NCBI RefSeq assembly: GCF_021440195.1
Contig: NZ_JAJTSZ010000009.1
Span: 226,429 to 290,428, forward strand
DNA from: Dyadobacter sp. CY356
Lineage (GTDB): Bacteria; Bacteroidota; Bacteroidia; Cytophagales; Spirosomataceae
DNA length: 64,000 bases
Direction: 5' to 3'
The notes under the pieces were generated by a model. The model was given only the letters and a program-made list of their open reading frames with translations, was not told the origin of the DNA and searched no databases. The translations under genes were made by a program, and so were the position numbers. Below, one piece after another: positions 8,014 to 17,628 of the stretch; position 1 is the stretch's first letter; every line of letters starts with the position of its first letter.

Positions 8014-9117
8014 ATGAGAAAATTAGTAAGTTTCGCGCTGGTCCTGATCTTAGGATTTTCAGGTATTTCGTTCAAGGAAAAAACAGTTCTTTTCTATATC
8101 GGAAGCCAGGACAAATCTGAAAATGCTTCCATTTCTTTATGTGAATTAGATCTGGCAACCGGAAAGATCACTTTGAAAGATAATTTTAAAACTAGTCCGG
8201 GACCGGGGTATGTCAGTATTTCTCCCAATAAAAAAAACCTGTACACCGTAACTTCTGATAATAAGATTACTGCTTACACCATCGGGGCTGATCAAAAACT
8301 GACTTTCCTTAATAGCCAACCTTCGGACGGATTGAATCCCTGCCACGTATCGGTGGATCCTTCGGGAAAAATGGCTTTTGTATCCAATTACACAGGCGGA
8401 AGTTTTACGGCTTATACTTTGGCAGCGGATGGGACAGTGAATCCTGCCACGTATTCGCAACAATTTACAGGAACCGGCCCAAACGAAAAACGTCAGGAAA
8501 AACCACATGCGCATTTTACATCGACCACACCAAACGGGAAATATGTCTATGTTGTGGATTTAGGGACAGATCATGTGATGAACTATGTAGTCAATACGCA
8601 GACCGGCGAGCTGAAACCAAATCCGGCACAAGCAGCCTTCAATGCAAAACCAGGCGCTGGCCCAAGGCATTTTGTCATTTCACCTTCAGGAAAATTTATG
8701 TATCTGCTTAATGAACTTGATTTGACGGTAACTGCTTGTTCCATCAGTGAAACAGGTGTGATTACTGCGATTGCAAGTTATCCGACAATTCCCGCTGACT
8801 TCAAAGATGCAAGTACCAGTGCTGCCATTCATTTACATCCCAACGGAAAATTTGTATATACCTCCAACCGCGGGCATAACAGTATCAGTGCTTTTCAGAT
8901 CAAGGCAAACGGGGAACTGGAAAAAGTGGATGAAGTAACGCAGGCTATCAAAACGCCGCGTGATTTCAATATCGACCCGACAGGAAAATATATGATCGTG
9001 GCCAATCAGGATAAGGACAATCTGGTGGTTTATGAGATTAATGCTAAAACAGGAAAACTCACTTTCAAACATGAAAGTATTGCGGTGAAGCTCCCGATTT
9101 GTATTGCTTTTTTATAG
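8014..9117 (+). CDS. Exported lactonase-family seven-bladed beta-propeller
   Basis: A 367-residue protein with a signal peptide (to about residue 20) and repeated propeller blades of the lactonase family (PF10282), seen as recurring segments such as NPCHVSVDPSGKMAFVSNY, GPRHFVISPSGKFMYLLNE and ATIHLHPNGKFVYTSNRGH-like repeats. The family includes YbhE/Pgl-type 6-phosphogluconolactonases, but an exported member is unlikely to act in the cytosolic pentose phosphate pathway, so a different lactone or a non-catalytic role is possible. It converges on the TlpA-like gene, with a strong hairpin between them. Confidence 0.85.
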   Translation: MRKLVSFALVLILGFSGISFKEKTVLFYIGSQDKSENASISLCELDLATGKITLKDNFKTSPGPGYVSISPNKKNLYTVTSDNKITAYTIGADQKLTFLNSQPSDGLNPCHVSVDPSGKMAFVSNYTGGSFTAYTLAADGTVNPATYSQQFTGTGPNEKRQEKPHAHFTSTTPNGKYVYVVDLGTDHVMNYVVNTQTGELKPNPAQAAFNAKPGAGPRHFVISPSGKFMYLLNELDLTVTACSISETGVITAIASYPTIPADFKDASTSAAIHLHPNGKFVYTSNRGHNSISAFQIKANGELEKVDEVTQAIKTPRDFNIDPTGKYMIVANQDKDNLVVYEINAKTGKLTFKHESIAVKLPICIAFL

Positions 9118-9127
9118 CCCTACAATA

Positions 9128-9161
9128 CAGAATCCACAATAAGTGAATATTGTGGATTCTG
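9128..9161. terminator. Bidirectional hairpin between convergent genes
   Basis: A perfect 14-bp stem (CAGAATCCACAATA and its complement) with a 6-nt loop sits just after the lactonase stop and before the end of the converging TlpA-like gene. There is no long T run on either side, so termination strength is uncertain. Confidence 0.6.
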
Positions 9162-9181
9162 AAAATTGAAATACATTTCTT

Positions 9182-10591
9182 CTATTTAGCGGATGCCAGC
9201 TGTTTCTTTTTGTAGTAATTAAGAAAATCATCCAGCTGCTCTACCGGCATTTTCCGGGCAATTATTTTTTTGTTTTTATCCAGTACGTAAATCGTTGGTG
9301 TGGTTACCACGTCAAATTTCCTGTTGAAATCAATCTGATTTAATGGATCAAAACCGTTGATCATTTCGTCCAGATGATAGGTGGATACAAAAGATTTCCA
9401 TTCTTCCTGATTATGTTCTGTATCAATGGCGATAACTTTTACGCCATCCGCCTTATTTTTGTCATAAAACTTTTTCAAAACCGGCGATGCTTCCTTGCAA
9501 TGTCCGCAAGTGGCTGCGTAGAAAAACAATATGGTGTAATTGGCATTAACGGTTTGTAAATCAACCTTTTTCCCTGCCGGGTCTGTAACAGTTAAGGCTG
9601 GAAAAGTTTTATTGACCAAAAGATATTTTAATGTATTTACTTTTTCACCAATCCGCTTTTTGGTATCTTCTGAAACGCCCATCTCGCCAGACAAATAATA
9701 TTTATTGGCCATATGTACCCAAAGCGCCTCTGTGCCAACCGTTTTAGGATTTTCATATTGATTGATAATATAAAAAACCACATACGATTTCACCTCTTTG
9801 TTGGCAGAAGCTTTGGCAACCAGCCAGTCGGTATCTTTGATCAGTGAATCCGGTGTTTGCACAACCAGATTCTTGATATAGCGATCGAGTTTTGATTCAA
9901 GAAAAGGGGTGCGTAAAATTCGCTCGTCAGAAAAATCAACCTGATCCCAGTAATGCGCTTTGTAATAATTAAAAACCCAAAGTGAATCTGTTTTTCCATT
10001 TGCCAGTTTTGGAGCAGCAGGAACTTCCGGATCGCTGGACATTTTCAGTAATTTGGCCGTAAATGTATCTGCATTATCTTTAATAAACTTTTCACGGTAA
10101 TTTTTGAACTCATCCTGCGCCTGTTTCATTTTTACAGAGGCATCCGCAGATTGTGTTTTATTCAAAACTTCGATTTCCTTAACCCGGCTTTTCAATTCTT
10201 TTTGATAGGCATAAAAGAGCTGATTTTCTTTTGAGCCCTTCACTTCCATAGCTCCCACAAAATCCGCAGTATCAGTGACCATTGAAAAATTGGTTTCCTT
10301 ACCAGAATAAACAAATTCCAGCCATTTTTGATTACCGGGCAACAATAGCAAATAAAGTCCGCCGGGAAGATTTGTCTTCCCATCAAAAACCATATGACCA
10401 TTTCCGTCAGCCTTGGCAGTGTCTTTGGCAACAAATTGTTTGTTGCTGTAACTCCAATGGCCCAAAACGCAGGAGCTGTCTTTCAAACCCTTCAACGTTG
10501 CTTCAATATGATAACCCTGACCGAAAGAATGTGTAGCTAAACTGAGGACAAAAAAAGAAATCAAAATGGCTGTGTGCGTTCTTTTTTTCAT
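9182..10591 (-). CDS. TlpA-family thiol:disulfide oxidoreductase with DUF4369/DUF5106-like region
   Basis: A 469-residue exported protein. The signal peptide (about 1-24) is followed by a DUF4369-like beta domain (YHIEATLKGLKDS to about 130), a helical DUF5106-like middle region and a C-terminal thioredoxin fold (from about 325) with the active site Cys-Gly-His-Cys in AATCGHCKEASP. It also has the TPTIYVLD cis-Pro motif. Proteins of this build act in the Bacteroidota periplasm in thiol redox work such as disulfide reduction or cytochrome maturation support. No partner gene is adjacent. Confidence 0.88.
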   Translation of the reverse strand: MKKRTHTAILISFFVLSLATHSFGQGYHIEATLKGLKDSSCVLGHWSYSNKQFVAKDTAKADGNGHMVFDGKTNLPGGLYLLLLPGNQKWLEFVYSGKETNFSMVTDTADFVGAMEVKGSKENQLFYAYQKELKSRVKEIEVLNKTQSADASVKMKQAQDEFKNYREKFIKDNADTFTAKLLKMSSDPEVPAAPKLANGKTDSLWVFNYYKAHYWDQVDFSDERILRTPFLESKLDRYIKNLVVQTPDSLIKDTDWLVAKASANKEVKSYVVFYIINQYENPKTVGTEALWVHMANKYYLSGEMGVSEDTKKRIGEKVNTLKYLLVNKTFPALTVTDPAGKKVDLQTVNANYTILFFYAATCGHCKEASPVLKKFYDKNKADGVKVIAIDTEHNQEEWKSFVSTYHLDEMINGFDPLNQIDFNRKFDVVTTPTIYVLDKNKKIIARKMPVEQLDDFLNYYKKKQLASAK

Positions 10592-10652
10592 TTGAAAATG
10601 ATGTGATAATTATGAACTGTTTAATTATTAAGCTAAATCGTGGCTGAGAATA

Positions 10653-10660
10653 CAAAATTA
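10653..10660 (-). promoter_or_regulatory. Candidate -7 box for the TlpA-like gene
   Basis: Minus-strand TAATTTTG matches TAnnTTTG, about 62 nt before the ATG at 10591, in the divergent gap shared with the YdcF gene. The -33 element is not clear. Confidence 0.35.
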
Positions 10661-10697
10661 AACTCAAAACGCTTACTTCTATCAGCTTCGTACCCAA

Positions 10698-11471
10698 ATG
10701 TTTTATTTTCTCTCCAAATCAATTGATTTTCTATTAATGCCATTCAGTATAAGTCTGATTCTTATTCTCTATGGATTGATGACTAAAAAAGCCCGCAGAA
10801 AACGAATCGCTGTCATTTTTGCTTTTGTTATACTCTATTTAATTTCCAATTCATTTCTGATAAACAAGGCATTCAACTGGTGGGAGTATAAGCCTGTCAA
10901 TATCAGTGAAGTAAAAAAAACGTATGATGTGGGCATATTACTTACAGGAGGAATGATCAGTACGCCTGATCTGACGATAGATCATCCGGATTTTGGCCCT
11001 CATGCAGACCGGTTCCTTCAAGCTTATTTGTTGTATAAAAATGGTAAAATCAGAAAAATACTGATCACAGGTGCCAGTCCGAAAGACTTTGTTGATGCCG
11101 GGAAAAGCGAAGTGCAGCAGGTTTCAACTTTGCTTATTCAATGGGGTGTAAAACCCGAAGATATTCTTCTGGAGCCAAATGCAAAAAACACGAGAGAAAA
11201 CGCAGTGTATTCTGAAAAGATTCTGCATTCAAAATTTCCAGGAAAAAGCTATATTTTGATAACTTCCTCCTTTCATTTAAGACGTGCGCTGGCCTGTTTC
11301 AAAAAAGCCGGTGTTTCTGCCGATGTGTTTCCAACCGATTTTTACGGAGGTACCGGCAGTACGAAAATAAAGGATATGATTATACCAGACCCGGAAGTTG
11401 TTGGATATTCACAACCTTTGTTCCGCGAATGGGTTGGAATTATTATTTACAAATTAATGGGATACTGCTGA
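10698..11471 (+). CDS. YdcF/ElyC-type DUF218 membrane protein
   Basis: A 257-residue protein with two N-terminal membrane helices (about 7-25 and 36-55) and a DUF218 domain (PF02698). Typical motifs are YDVGILLTGG at the first strand, ADRFLQAYLLYKNGKIRKILITG, EPNAKNTRENAVYS, and LITSSFHLRRALACFKKAG. Relatives (ElyC, SanA, YdcF) affect cell-envelope integrity or peptidoglycan lipid-carrier metabolism in E. coli. No close partner gene is adjacent, so the role here is inferred from family only. Confidence 0.85.
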   Translation: MFYFLSKSIDFLLMPFSISLILILYGLMTKKARRKRIAVIFAFVILYLISNSFLINKAFNWWEYKPVNISEVKKTYDVGILLTGGMISTPDLTIDHPDFGPHADRFLQAYLLYKNGKIRKILITGASPKDFVDAGKSEVQQVSTLLIQWGVKPEDILLEPNAKNTRENAVYSEKILHSKFPGKSYILITSSFHLRRALACFKKAGVSADVFPTDFYGGTGSTKIKDMIIPDPEVVGYSQPLFREWVGIIIYKLMGYC

Positions 11472-11573
11472 TCCTTTGACGACGGTCAGGTAATGGTCAT
11501 TTATTGTCACTGCCTGTATGGGTACAACAAATGACAACAAGTGACTATTCCTGACAACAAATTTCAGTATTCG

Positions 11574-12548
11574 TTAAACACTCAATATTTTAACCATTCT
11601 CAGCAAATCATCGCTGATTGGTTTTGGTAGGCGGATAGTGTCTTCAAACGGCGTATAAACGAGCTCATTGTTGATAATTCCGGCCATCACATTTTTTTGT
11701 CCGCCCAATAAACCTTCCAAAGCACCAAGTCCTAAGCGGCTGGCAAGGATACGGTCATAAGCCGAGGGAGAACCTCCGCGCTGGGTATGTCCAAGTGTTG
11801 TCACACGGATATCCGCGTTTTCGTCAACCTGCGATTTAATTTTTTCTGCTACTTCAACGGCACTTCCGGCCTCGTCACCTTCTGCAACCACAATAATCGA
11901 AGACGATTTTGAACGGCTCCATCCTTGTTTCAAAGTTTCCACAACTTCCGACAAGGGCGTCAATACTTCTGGTACCATCACCAATTCCGCACCACCGGCA
12001 ATACCCGACTGAACGGCGATATAACCTGAGTCACGGCCCATTACTTCAATAAAGAAAATCCGGTCGTGTGAGCTGGCTGTGTCGCGGATACGGTCAATAG
12101 CATCCAATGCTGTATTTACTGCTGTATCAAAACCGATGGTATAATCAGTTCCGTATAAATCATTATCTATTGTTCCTGGTGCTCCAACGGTTGGTATCCC
12201 ATATTCATTACCAAAAATCATAGCACCTGTAAAAGTACCATTTCCACCGATGGCAATCATTCCTTCAATGCCGTGGGCGGTAAGCTGATCGTATGCTTTT
12301 TTCCTTCCTTCCGGCGTCATAAATTCTTTACTCCGAGCCGATTTCAGGATTGTACCACCTCTTTGCACAATATTACTAACCGAGTGAGATTCCATTTTGT
12401 AAACATCACCGGCAATCATTCCGCTATATCCTCTTCTGATTCCAAAAACTTCTATTCCATGGTATACCGCTCCGCGCACCACAGCACGGATACAGGCGTT
12501 CATTCCGGGTGCATCTCCTCCTGAGGTGAAAACTCCAATTCTTTTCAT
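11574..12548 (-). CDS. pfkA: ATP-dependent 6-phosphofructokinase, with Asn103
   Basis: A 324-residue PfkA, the normal length for the bacterial enzyme that phosphorylates fructose 6-phosphate in glycolysis. Motifs are TSGGDAPGMNACIR at the N-terminus, PGTIDNDL with the catalytic Asp, IGFDTAVNTALDAIDRIRDTA, and MGRDSGYIAV for substrate binding. The segment that is GGDGS in E. coli reads GGNGTFTGA here: the codon at 12240-12242 is AAT, so residue 103 is Asn where E. coli has the Mg-ATP-binding Asp103. Everything else looks intact. It is a single-gene unit convergent with the YdcF gene. Confidence 0.95.
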   Translation of the reverse strand: MKRIGVFTSGGDAPGMNACIRAVVRGAVYHGIEVFGIRRGYSGMIAGDVYKMESHSVSNIVQRGGTILKSARSKEFMTPEGRKKAYDQLTAHGIEGMIAIGGNGTFTGAMIFGNEYGIPTVGAPGTIDNDLYGTDYTIGFDTAVNTALDAIDRIRDTASSHDRIFFIEVMGRDSGYIAVQSGIAGGAELVMVPEVLTPLSEVVETLKQGWSRSKSSSIIVVAEGDEAGSAVEVAEKIKSQVDENADIRVTTLGHTQRGGSPSAYDRILASRLGLGALEGLLGGQKNVMAGIINNELVYTPFEDTIRLPKPISDDLLRMVKILSV

Positions 12549-12617
12549 TTATCTATCGGGTTACTACTAATCAATTCCTAATTCTATTGCGTTTTTGACT
12601 TAAAGGCACAATTTCTG

Positions 12618-12625
12618 CAAATTTA
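12618..12625 (-). promoter_or_regulatory. Candidate -7 box of pfkA
   Basis: Minus-strand TAAATTTG matches TAnnTTTG and lies about 70 nt before the pfkA ATG. No good -33 TTG is visible. Confidence 0.35.
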
Positions 12626-12725
12626 TCGGGTATTTTCTTAAATTTTACTTCCTATTTCGGATTTCTATCAAAAAAATACTAAAACAAGATTCTAATTTTA
12701 CATCCCAAACATATATCAATACTTT

Positions 12726-12733
12726 TATATTTG
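12726..12733 (+). promoter_or_regulatory. Candidate -7 box of the YfhO-like gene
   Basis: TATATTTG matches TAnnTTTG and would give a leader of roughly 125 nt before the ATG at 12868. No clear -33 element. Confidence 0.35.
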
Positions 12734-12867
12734 CGCTCGTTAACAAAAATTTAACGTACAAGGATAGATGTTCTTTGTGAGTATGATGAAAGAAAAGTCA
12801 TATTTGTACGTATTATTGACATTATAATATCACATTTCAAATACCTCTCGGGCTTACTATTATCAAA

Positions 12868-15345
12868 ATGAAAAATTTATTTTCCTGGCAACAAATCCGG
12901 CCGCATTTTTTCGCGGTGATAGGTTTTATGATTTTGTCATTAATTTATGCATTTCCCGTGCTGGAAGGCAAAAAGCTGAATCAGCATGATGATGTACAGG
13001 CAAAAGCAGCTGCCCGCGAAGTAGTAGCCTACCATGAAAAAACCGGGGAATGGTCAAACTGGACCAACAGCATGTTTGCCGGGATGCCTGCCTATATGAT
13101 CGCGGGTGACTATCCGACGAGCATTTCGACGAAGATGGGGCAGATTGTTAATAAAATCTTACCTGCTCCGGCTAATTATTTTCTTATCGGCTGTGTGAGC
13201 GCTTATATTCTTTTTCTGGTTGCAGGCGCAAGTGTCTGGCTTTCCGCATTGGGAGCTATTGCATTTGGATTTGCAGCCTGGAATCTGGTCAGTCTGGAAG
13301 CCGGTCACGTTTCCAAAATGCTGGCTATTTATTATGCTCCAGGCGTTTTAGCCGGAGTTATTTTGGCATTCCGTAGAAACTGGCTGGCAGGAGCCGCAGT
13401 CACGGCAATATTTTTATCTCTTGAACTTTACGCCAACCACGTTCAGATAACCTATTATCTGGGTATAGGGATCATTGTTTTGGTCATCATTGAAAGTTTA
13501 CCCTATCTGAAAAACGGGCAAATCAAAAAGCTGGCGTTTATTCTTGCCGGACTTGCTTTTGCCGCTACTGTTTCTGTGGGAACACACACAACAAGGCTTT
13601 GGAATGCATATGATTATACCAAAGAAACAATCCGGGGAAAACCTGAACTTAGTGTTTCAAACGGAGCAAAAACAAATGATAAACAAGATGGCTTAGACAA
13701 GGAATATGCATTTTCTTACAGCTACGGTATTGGAGAAACGTTAACTTTCCTGATCCCAAATGCCTACGGTGGTTCTAACCCGGGAGCACTATCCAATACT
13801 TCTGAAACTTATAAAGTCTTTGTCAACAGAGGATTGGACGCAGCGACTGCCAACAATGTAGTTCAGCAATTACCTTTATACTGGGGAGATCAGCCAATTG
13901 TAAGCGGACCGGTTTATGCCGGAGCCATTATTCTTTTTCTGTTTATTTTAGGTTTATTTATTGTTAAAAGTCCGCTGAAAAACTGGGCGGCAGGCGTTAT
14001 TGTACTTTATCTTTTCTGGGCCTGGGGCAAGAACTTTGCAGCATTTAATTATCTTTTCTACGATTATTTCCCAATGTTCAACAAGTTCAGAGCCGTCACG
14101 ATGGTACTCGCACTTGTGCAGCTTTTAATGGTCTTCGTCGCTGTTCTGGCCTTAAATACAATAGCCAAAAAAGAGATTTCCTGGAAAGATCTGCAACGTC
14201 CTTTTTTAATAAGTCTGGGTATAACCGGCGGACTTTCCTTGATTCTGGCTTTGATGCCCACTGTTTTTTTTAGTTTTCAGGGGCTCAACGACGCAGCAGT
14301 AGCTAACGAGTACGCACAAATGACGAAGGACCCGGCTTTTGGTCAACAGATTGTAAATGCAATTGTCCAGGACCGTGCCGGATTGATGCGCTCTGATGCT
14401 TTCCGCAGTTTATTTTTCATTCTGATAACAGCAGGTTTAATCTGGCTTTGGATGAAAGATAAGATTAAAACAGCATTGCTTTATCCGGTATTGATCCTGT
14501 TGCTGATCATCGATATGTTTGGTATTGATAAACGTTATTTGAACAATGCTGACTTTATTGGCAAAAGTGCGTCACTGGCCGCGCTTGCTCCAAGTCCGGC
14601 CGATGAAAAAATCATGACCGATACGGATCCGGATTACAGAGTTCTGGATGTTTCAAGAAGTACATTTAATAGTGCAGATGCTTCCTATTTCCATAAATCT
14701 CTTGGAGGGTATCACGGCGCCAAACTGAGACGTTACCAGGAATTATTTGAGCATCAGATAGCAAAACAAAATGCAAATCCAGGTATTTTGAATATGCTAA
14801 ATACCAAATATATCCTAAGTGTTGATCAGCAGGGCAATCAAATTGTACAGCCAAATCCTGACGCATTCGGACATGCCTGGTTTGTACAGGAATATAAAAT
14901 CGTCGCAAATGCTGATGCAGAAATGGCGGCGCTGGATTCTTTAAAACCAAAACAAACAGCAGTGATTGACCAGCGTTTTGCTGATAAACTGAAAGGATTA
15001 ACACTTAAAGCGGATTCGACAGATAAAATCAGTCTGATCACTTATAAGCCAAATGAACTGATATACGAAAGCAATTCAAAAAGCGAAGGTCTGGCCGTTT
15101 TCTCTGAAATATACTATAACGTCCGGGATGAATGGCAAGTGACAATTGATGGAAAACCTGCTGATCTGCTGCGTGCGGATTATGTCCTGAGAGCACTTCG
15201 GGTTCCGGCCGGAAAACATTCAATCACATTCAAATTTGCCCCTGTTTCGGTTGCTACCGGAAAAACTGTTGATTTAATCAGTTCGATATTATTGGTTGGA
15301 TTGATTGTTGGGGCAGTATTTGTTGAGGTTAGGAAGAAGAGCTAG
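12868..15345 (+). CDS. YfhO-family multi-spanning membrane protein
   Basis: An 825-residue integral membrane protein with about a dozen hydrophobic segments, the first at about 13-30 and one at the very C-terminus (LISSILLVGLIVGAVFVE). It fits the YfhO family (PF09586), large GT-C-like membrane proteins that in Firmicutes help glycosylate lipoteichoic acid. The first periplasmic loop has NQHDDVQAKAAAREV and NSMFAGMPAYM, and the C-terminal soluble part has YYNVRDEWQVTIDGKPADLLRADY, both common in Bacteroidota members. A glycosyltransferase role on cell-surface polymers is inference. It stands alone between divergent pfkA and convergent tyrA. Confidence 0.85.
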   Translation: MKNLFSWQQIRPHFFAVIGFMILSLIYAFPVLEGKKLNQHDDVQAKAAAREVVAYHEKTGEWSNWTNSMFAGMPAYMIAGDYPTSISTKMGQIVNKILPAPANYFLIGCVSAYILFLVAGASVWLSALGAIAFGFAAWNLVSLEAGHVSKMLAIYYAPGVLAGVILAFRRNWLAGAAVTAIFLSLELYANHVQITYYLGIGIIVLVIIESLPYLKNGQIKKLAFILAGLAFAATVSVGTHTTRLWNAYDYTKETIRGKPELSVSNGAKTNDKQDGLDKEYAFSYSYGIGETLTFLIPNAYGGSNPGALSNTSETYKVFVNRGLDAATANNVVQQLPLYWGDQPIVSGPVYAGAIILFLFILGLFIVKSPLKNWAAGVIVLYLFWAWGKNFAAFNYLFYDYFPMFNKFRAVTMVLALVQLLMVFVAVLALNTIAKKEISWKDLQRPFLISLGITGGLSLILALMPTVFFSFQGLNDAAVANEYAQMTKDPAFGQQIVNAIVQDRAGLMRSDAFRSLFFILITAGLIWLWMKDKIKTALLYPVLILLLIIDMFGIDKRYLNNADFIGKSASLAALAPSPADEKIMTDTDPDYRVLDVSRSTFNSADASYFHKSLGGYHGAKLRRYQELFEHQIAKQNANPGILNMLNTKYILSVDQQGNQIVQPNPDAFGHAWFVQEYKIVANADAEMAALDSLKPKQTAVIDQRFADKLKGLTLKADSTDKISLITYKPNELIYESNSKSEGLAVFSEIYYNVRDEWQVTIDGKPADLLRADYVLRALRVPAGKHSITFKFAPVSVATGKTVDLISSILLVGLIVGAVFVEVRKKS

Positions 15346-15369
15346 AAAATAGAATTACAACGCAACAAT

Positions 15370-15400
15370 AAAGTCCGGCAGTACAATACTGTCGGACTTT
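15370..15400. terminator. Terminator between YfhO-like gene and tyrA
   Basis: A 14-bp stem (AAAGTCCGGCAGTA with one G-T wobble in its partner) with a 3-nt loop, followed on the plus strand by a T-rich tail. It serves the plus-strand gene and possibly both convergent units. Confidence 0.7.
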
Positions 15401-15441
15401 GTTGTTTTAAGATCAAATATCAATCCTATTAAAAAGTGGAA

Positions 15442-16299
15442 TTACTTTTTCTCAATCCCACTTAAAATCCTGCCAATATCATTTGCTTTTGACATAAAAT
15501 CCAAGCTAGTCGTCAGGTCCTTACTATCGATGGCCTCCTTAAATTTTTTCAAGAATTCAATATAATCTCCGAGTGCTTTTGAAACGTTGGTTTTGTTTTG
15601 GTCAAAAATCGGTGCCCACATTTGAGGAGAGCTTTTAGCCAAACGAACTGTCGAAGAAAATCCGGTACTTGCCATATCAAAAATAGCTTTTTCGTCACGT
15701 TCTTTTTCCAAAACTGTCAATCCCAGGGCAAAAGAACTGATGTGGCTTAAATGAGAAACGTAAGCTAGATGCAAGTCGTGCTCAACGGGCGTCATGTAAT
15801 GGATTTTCATCCCAACATCACGCAGGAAAGTATCAACCAGTGTCAGAGAATCAGGATCACTTTTTTCTTTGTCACAAATTATTACATTTTTCCCAGGCAG
15901 TAATTCTTTAAATGCAGCACCCGGGCCCGAATTTTCGGTACCGGCCATAGGATGAACTGCAACAAACTGGGCACGTTTCGGATGCTGATCCGCAATGCTG
16001 CAAATCATTTCTTTGGTTGAGCCTAAATCCATAATGGTTCGGCCTTCCGGAAGGTGATCCAATAATTTTGGAAGCAAGGCCGTGATTGCGTCCACGGGTG
16101 TGGCCAAAACATTGAGCTCAGCAACCTGCAAAGCCTCCTCCAAAGTCATAATTTCGTCTACAATTCCTTTTGCAAGCGCAATTTTTTGATTGACCAAAGA
16201 CTTGTCGACACCGACAAATTTGATATGCGGGTATTTTTCCCGGAGCGATAATGCGAATGAGCCGCCGAGCAGGCCAACGCCTATTATACTGATTATCAT
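15442..16299 (-). CDS. tyrA: Prephenate dehydrogenase
   Basis: A 285-residue TyrA-type enzyme converting prephenate to 4-hydroxyphenylpyruvate with NAD(P), for tyrosine synthesis. The N-terminal Rossmann motif is IIGVGLLGGSFALSL, followed by LATPVDAI, the substrate-binding HPMAGTENSGP and the helical dimerisation domain with HDLHLAYVSHLSHISSFAL. There is no fused chorismate mutase or ACT domain. It lies 63 bp downstream of an aminotransferase gene in the same direction, which fits a two-gene aromatic amino acid unit. Confidence 0.93.
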   Translation of the reverse strand: MIISIIGVGLLGGSFALSLREKYPHIKFVGVDKSLVNQKIALAKGIVDEIMTLEEALQVAELNVLATPVDAITALLPKLLDHLPEGRTIMDLGSTKEMICSIADQHPKRAQFVAVHPMAGTENSGPGAAFKELLPGKNVIICDKEKSDPDSLTLVDTFLRDVGMKIHYMTPVEHDLHLAYVSHLSHISSFALGLTVLEKERDEKAIFDMASTGFSSTVRLAKSSPQMWAPIFDQNKTNVSKALGDYIEFLKKFKEAIDSKDLTTSLDFMSKANDIGRILSGIEKK

Positions 16300-16362
16300 A
16301 AATATTAAAATATCCGGGTCAGAATTTCTCCCAGCCCGAAATAAGATTTTTTGTTAAGAATA

Positions 16363-17520
16363 TTAATTTTTAAGCCGTTCAACCGCTTCCCAGATCCGCT
16401 CTTTTGGCATACAAAGGGAAAGCCGGATGTAACGCTGTCCTTTCGGCCCAAAAATAAATCCGGGCGCTATGAATACATGTTTTTCAGTCAGAAGATTATT
16501 AACCAGTTTTTCCGCAGATTCGACAGATTCCGGTAACTTTCCCCATAAAAACATACCTTCCTGTTTGTAATCCCATGTGCAGCCTACTGCATTTAAAAAT
16601 GCCTCAGATGCTTCCAGACGTCCCTGATAAACAGCATTTCTCTGATCATGCCATTCCTGTGGATTTCCAAGTGCCGCTACTGCCGCTTCTTGTAAAGCCC
16701 AGAACATGCCTGAATCCACATTGCTTTTTATCGTCAAAACCGCATCAATATAGGGTTTGGCACCCGCAAGCCAACCCAAACGCCAGCCAGCCATATTATG
16801 CGATTTGCTCATTGAGTTAAGTTCAATCGCCACCTCTTTCGCTCCTTCAATTGACAACAGACTGATCGGTTCATTTTTATTTAAAACCAGACTATACGGA
16901 TTGTCGTGACAAAGCAGGATTTTATGTTTTTTAGCAAAAGCCACGGCGGCTTCGAATAATTCTTTTGTTGCTGGTGCTCCGGTTGGCATATGTGGATAAT
17001 TCAGCCACATTAACTTCGTCCGGGGCGAAACCAGGTTTTCCATCACTTCCCAATCCGGCTGCCATCCATGATCCTCTCGCAATGGATATTCTTTCACCTT
17101 TGCTCCTACCATCTGGCTCACGGCGCGGTAGGCCGGGTAACCCAGTTCAGGTACCAGCACTTCATCATCAGGATCAAGAAAAGTTAGAGAAATATGCGTA
17201 ATTCCTTCTTTTGAGCCGATTAATGGCAGAATTTCAGAAGCGGGATTTAAGGTAACGCCATAGGTTCTTTGATAATATTCTGCAATTGCATTCCGAAAAG
17301 ACACTGTTCCTACATACGGTTGATAACCATGTGCCTGAGGCTTTAAAGCTGCCTCTGAAAGTGTTGTAAGTGTTTGCTCAGAAGGCATCATGTCCGGATT
17401 TCCAATCCCAAGATTGATCACGTCATGTCCTTCGGCTACCAGTTTTCTTACTTCGGCCAGCTTTACTGAAAAGTAATACTCGGACGTTTGCCGGGTGCGC
17501 TGGGCAGTTTCTATTATCAT
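16363..17520 (-). CDS. PLP-dependent class I/II aminotransferase
   Basis: A 385-residue fold-type I aminotransferase. The PLP lysine is in NSMSKSHNMAGWRLGW, preceded by the cofactor-binding CHDNPYSLV and MWLNYPHMPTGAPAT segments, and the C-terminal substrate Arg lies in GQRYIRLSL. It resembles aspartate or LL-diaminopimelate-type aminotransferases. The adjacent tyrA gene suggests it makes tyrosine or phenylalanine from the keto acid, or acts on prephenate, but the amino donor cannot be read from sequence. The start at 17520 gives a normal N-terminus. Confidence 0.9.
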   Translation of the reverse strand: MIIETAQRTRQTSEYYFSVKLAEVRKLVAEGHDVINLGIGNPDMMPSEQTLTTLSEAALKPQAHGYQPYVGTVSFRNAIAEYYQRTYGVTLNPASEILPLIGSKEGITHISLTFLDPDDEVLVPELGYPAYRAVSQMVGAKVKEYPLREDHGWQPDWEVMENLVSPRTKLMWLNYPHMPTGAPATKELFEAAVAFAKKHKILLCHDNPYSLVLNKNEPISLLSIEGAKEVAIELNSMSKSHNMAGWRLGWLAGAKPYIDAVLTIKSNVDSGMFWALQEAAVAALGNPQEWHDQRNAVYQGRLEASEAFLNAVGCTWDYKQEGMFLWGKLPESVESAEKLVNNLLTEKHVFIAPGFIFGPKGQRYIRLSLCMPKERIWEAVERLKN

Positions 17521-17628
17521 TGTTTAATGCATTAATTATTATTTCCGGCTAAGCCGGTCAAAATGGGTCGCAATTTACGATATTTAACCGCAAAGGTTTA
17601 AACATCAAAAACAAAGTTTCACAATCAC

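Larger units (their letters stand above)
12549..12867. other. Divergent intergenic region pfkA / YfhO-like gene
   Basis: A 319-bp AT-rich gap containing the two start regions of divergent genes. Apart from one candidate promoter box for each strand, I see no small ORF, RNA gene or strong hairpin. Confidence 0.6.

Noticed and set aside
8014..9117. Naming the lactonase-fold gene pgl
   Set aside because: The protein carries an export signal, so assignment to the cytosolic 6-phosphogluconolactonase step is not supported.
11491..11560. Repeated TGACAACAA-like motifs between the YdcF and pfkA genes
   Set aside because: Imperfect and only about 70 bp; could be chance, and no stable hairpin or known operator pattern is formed.
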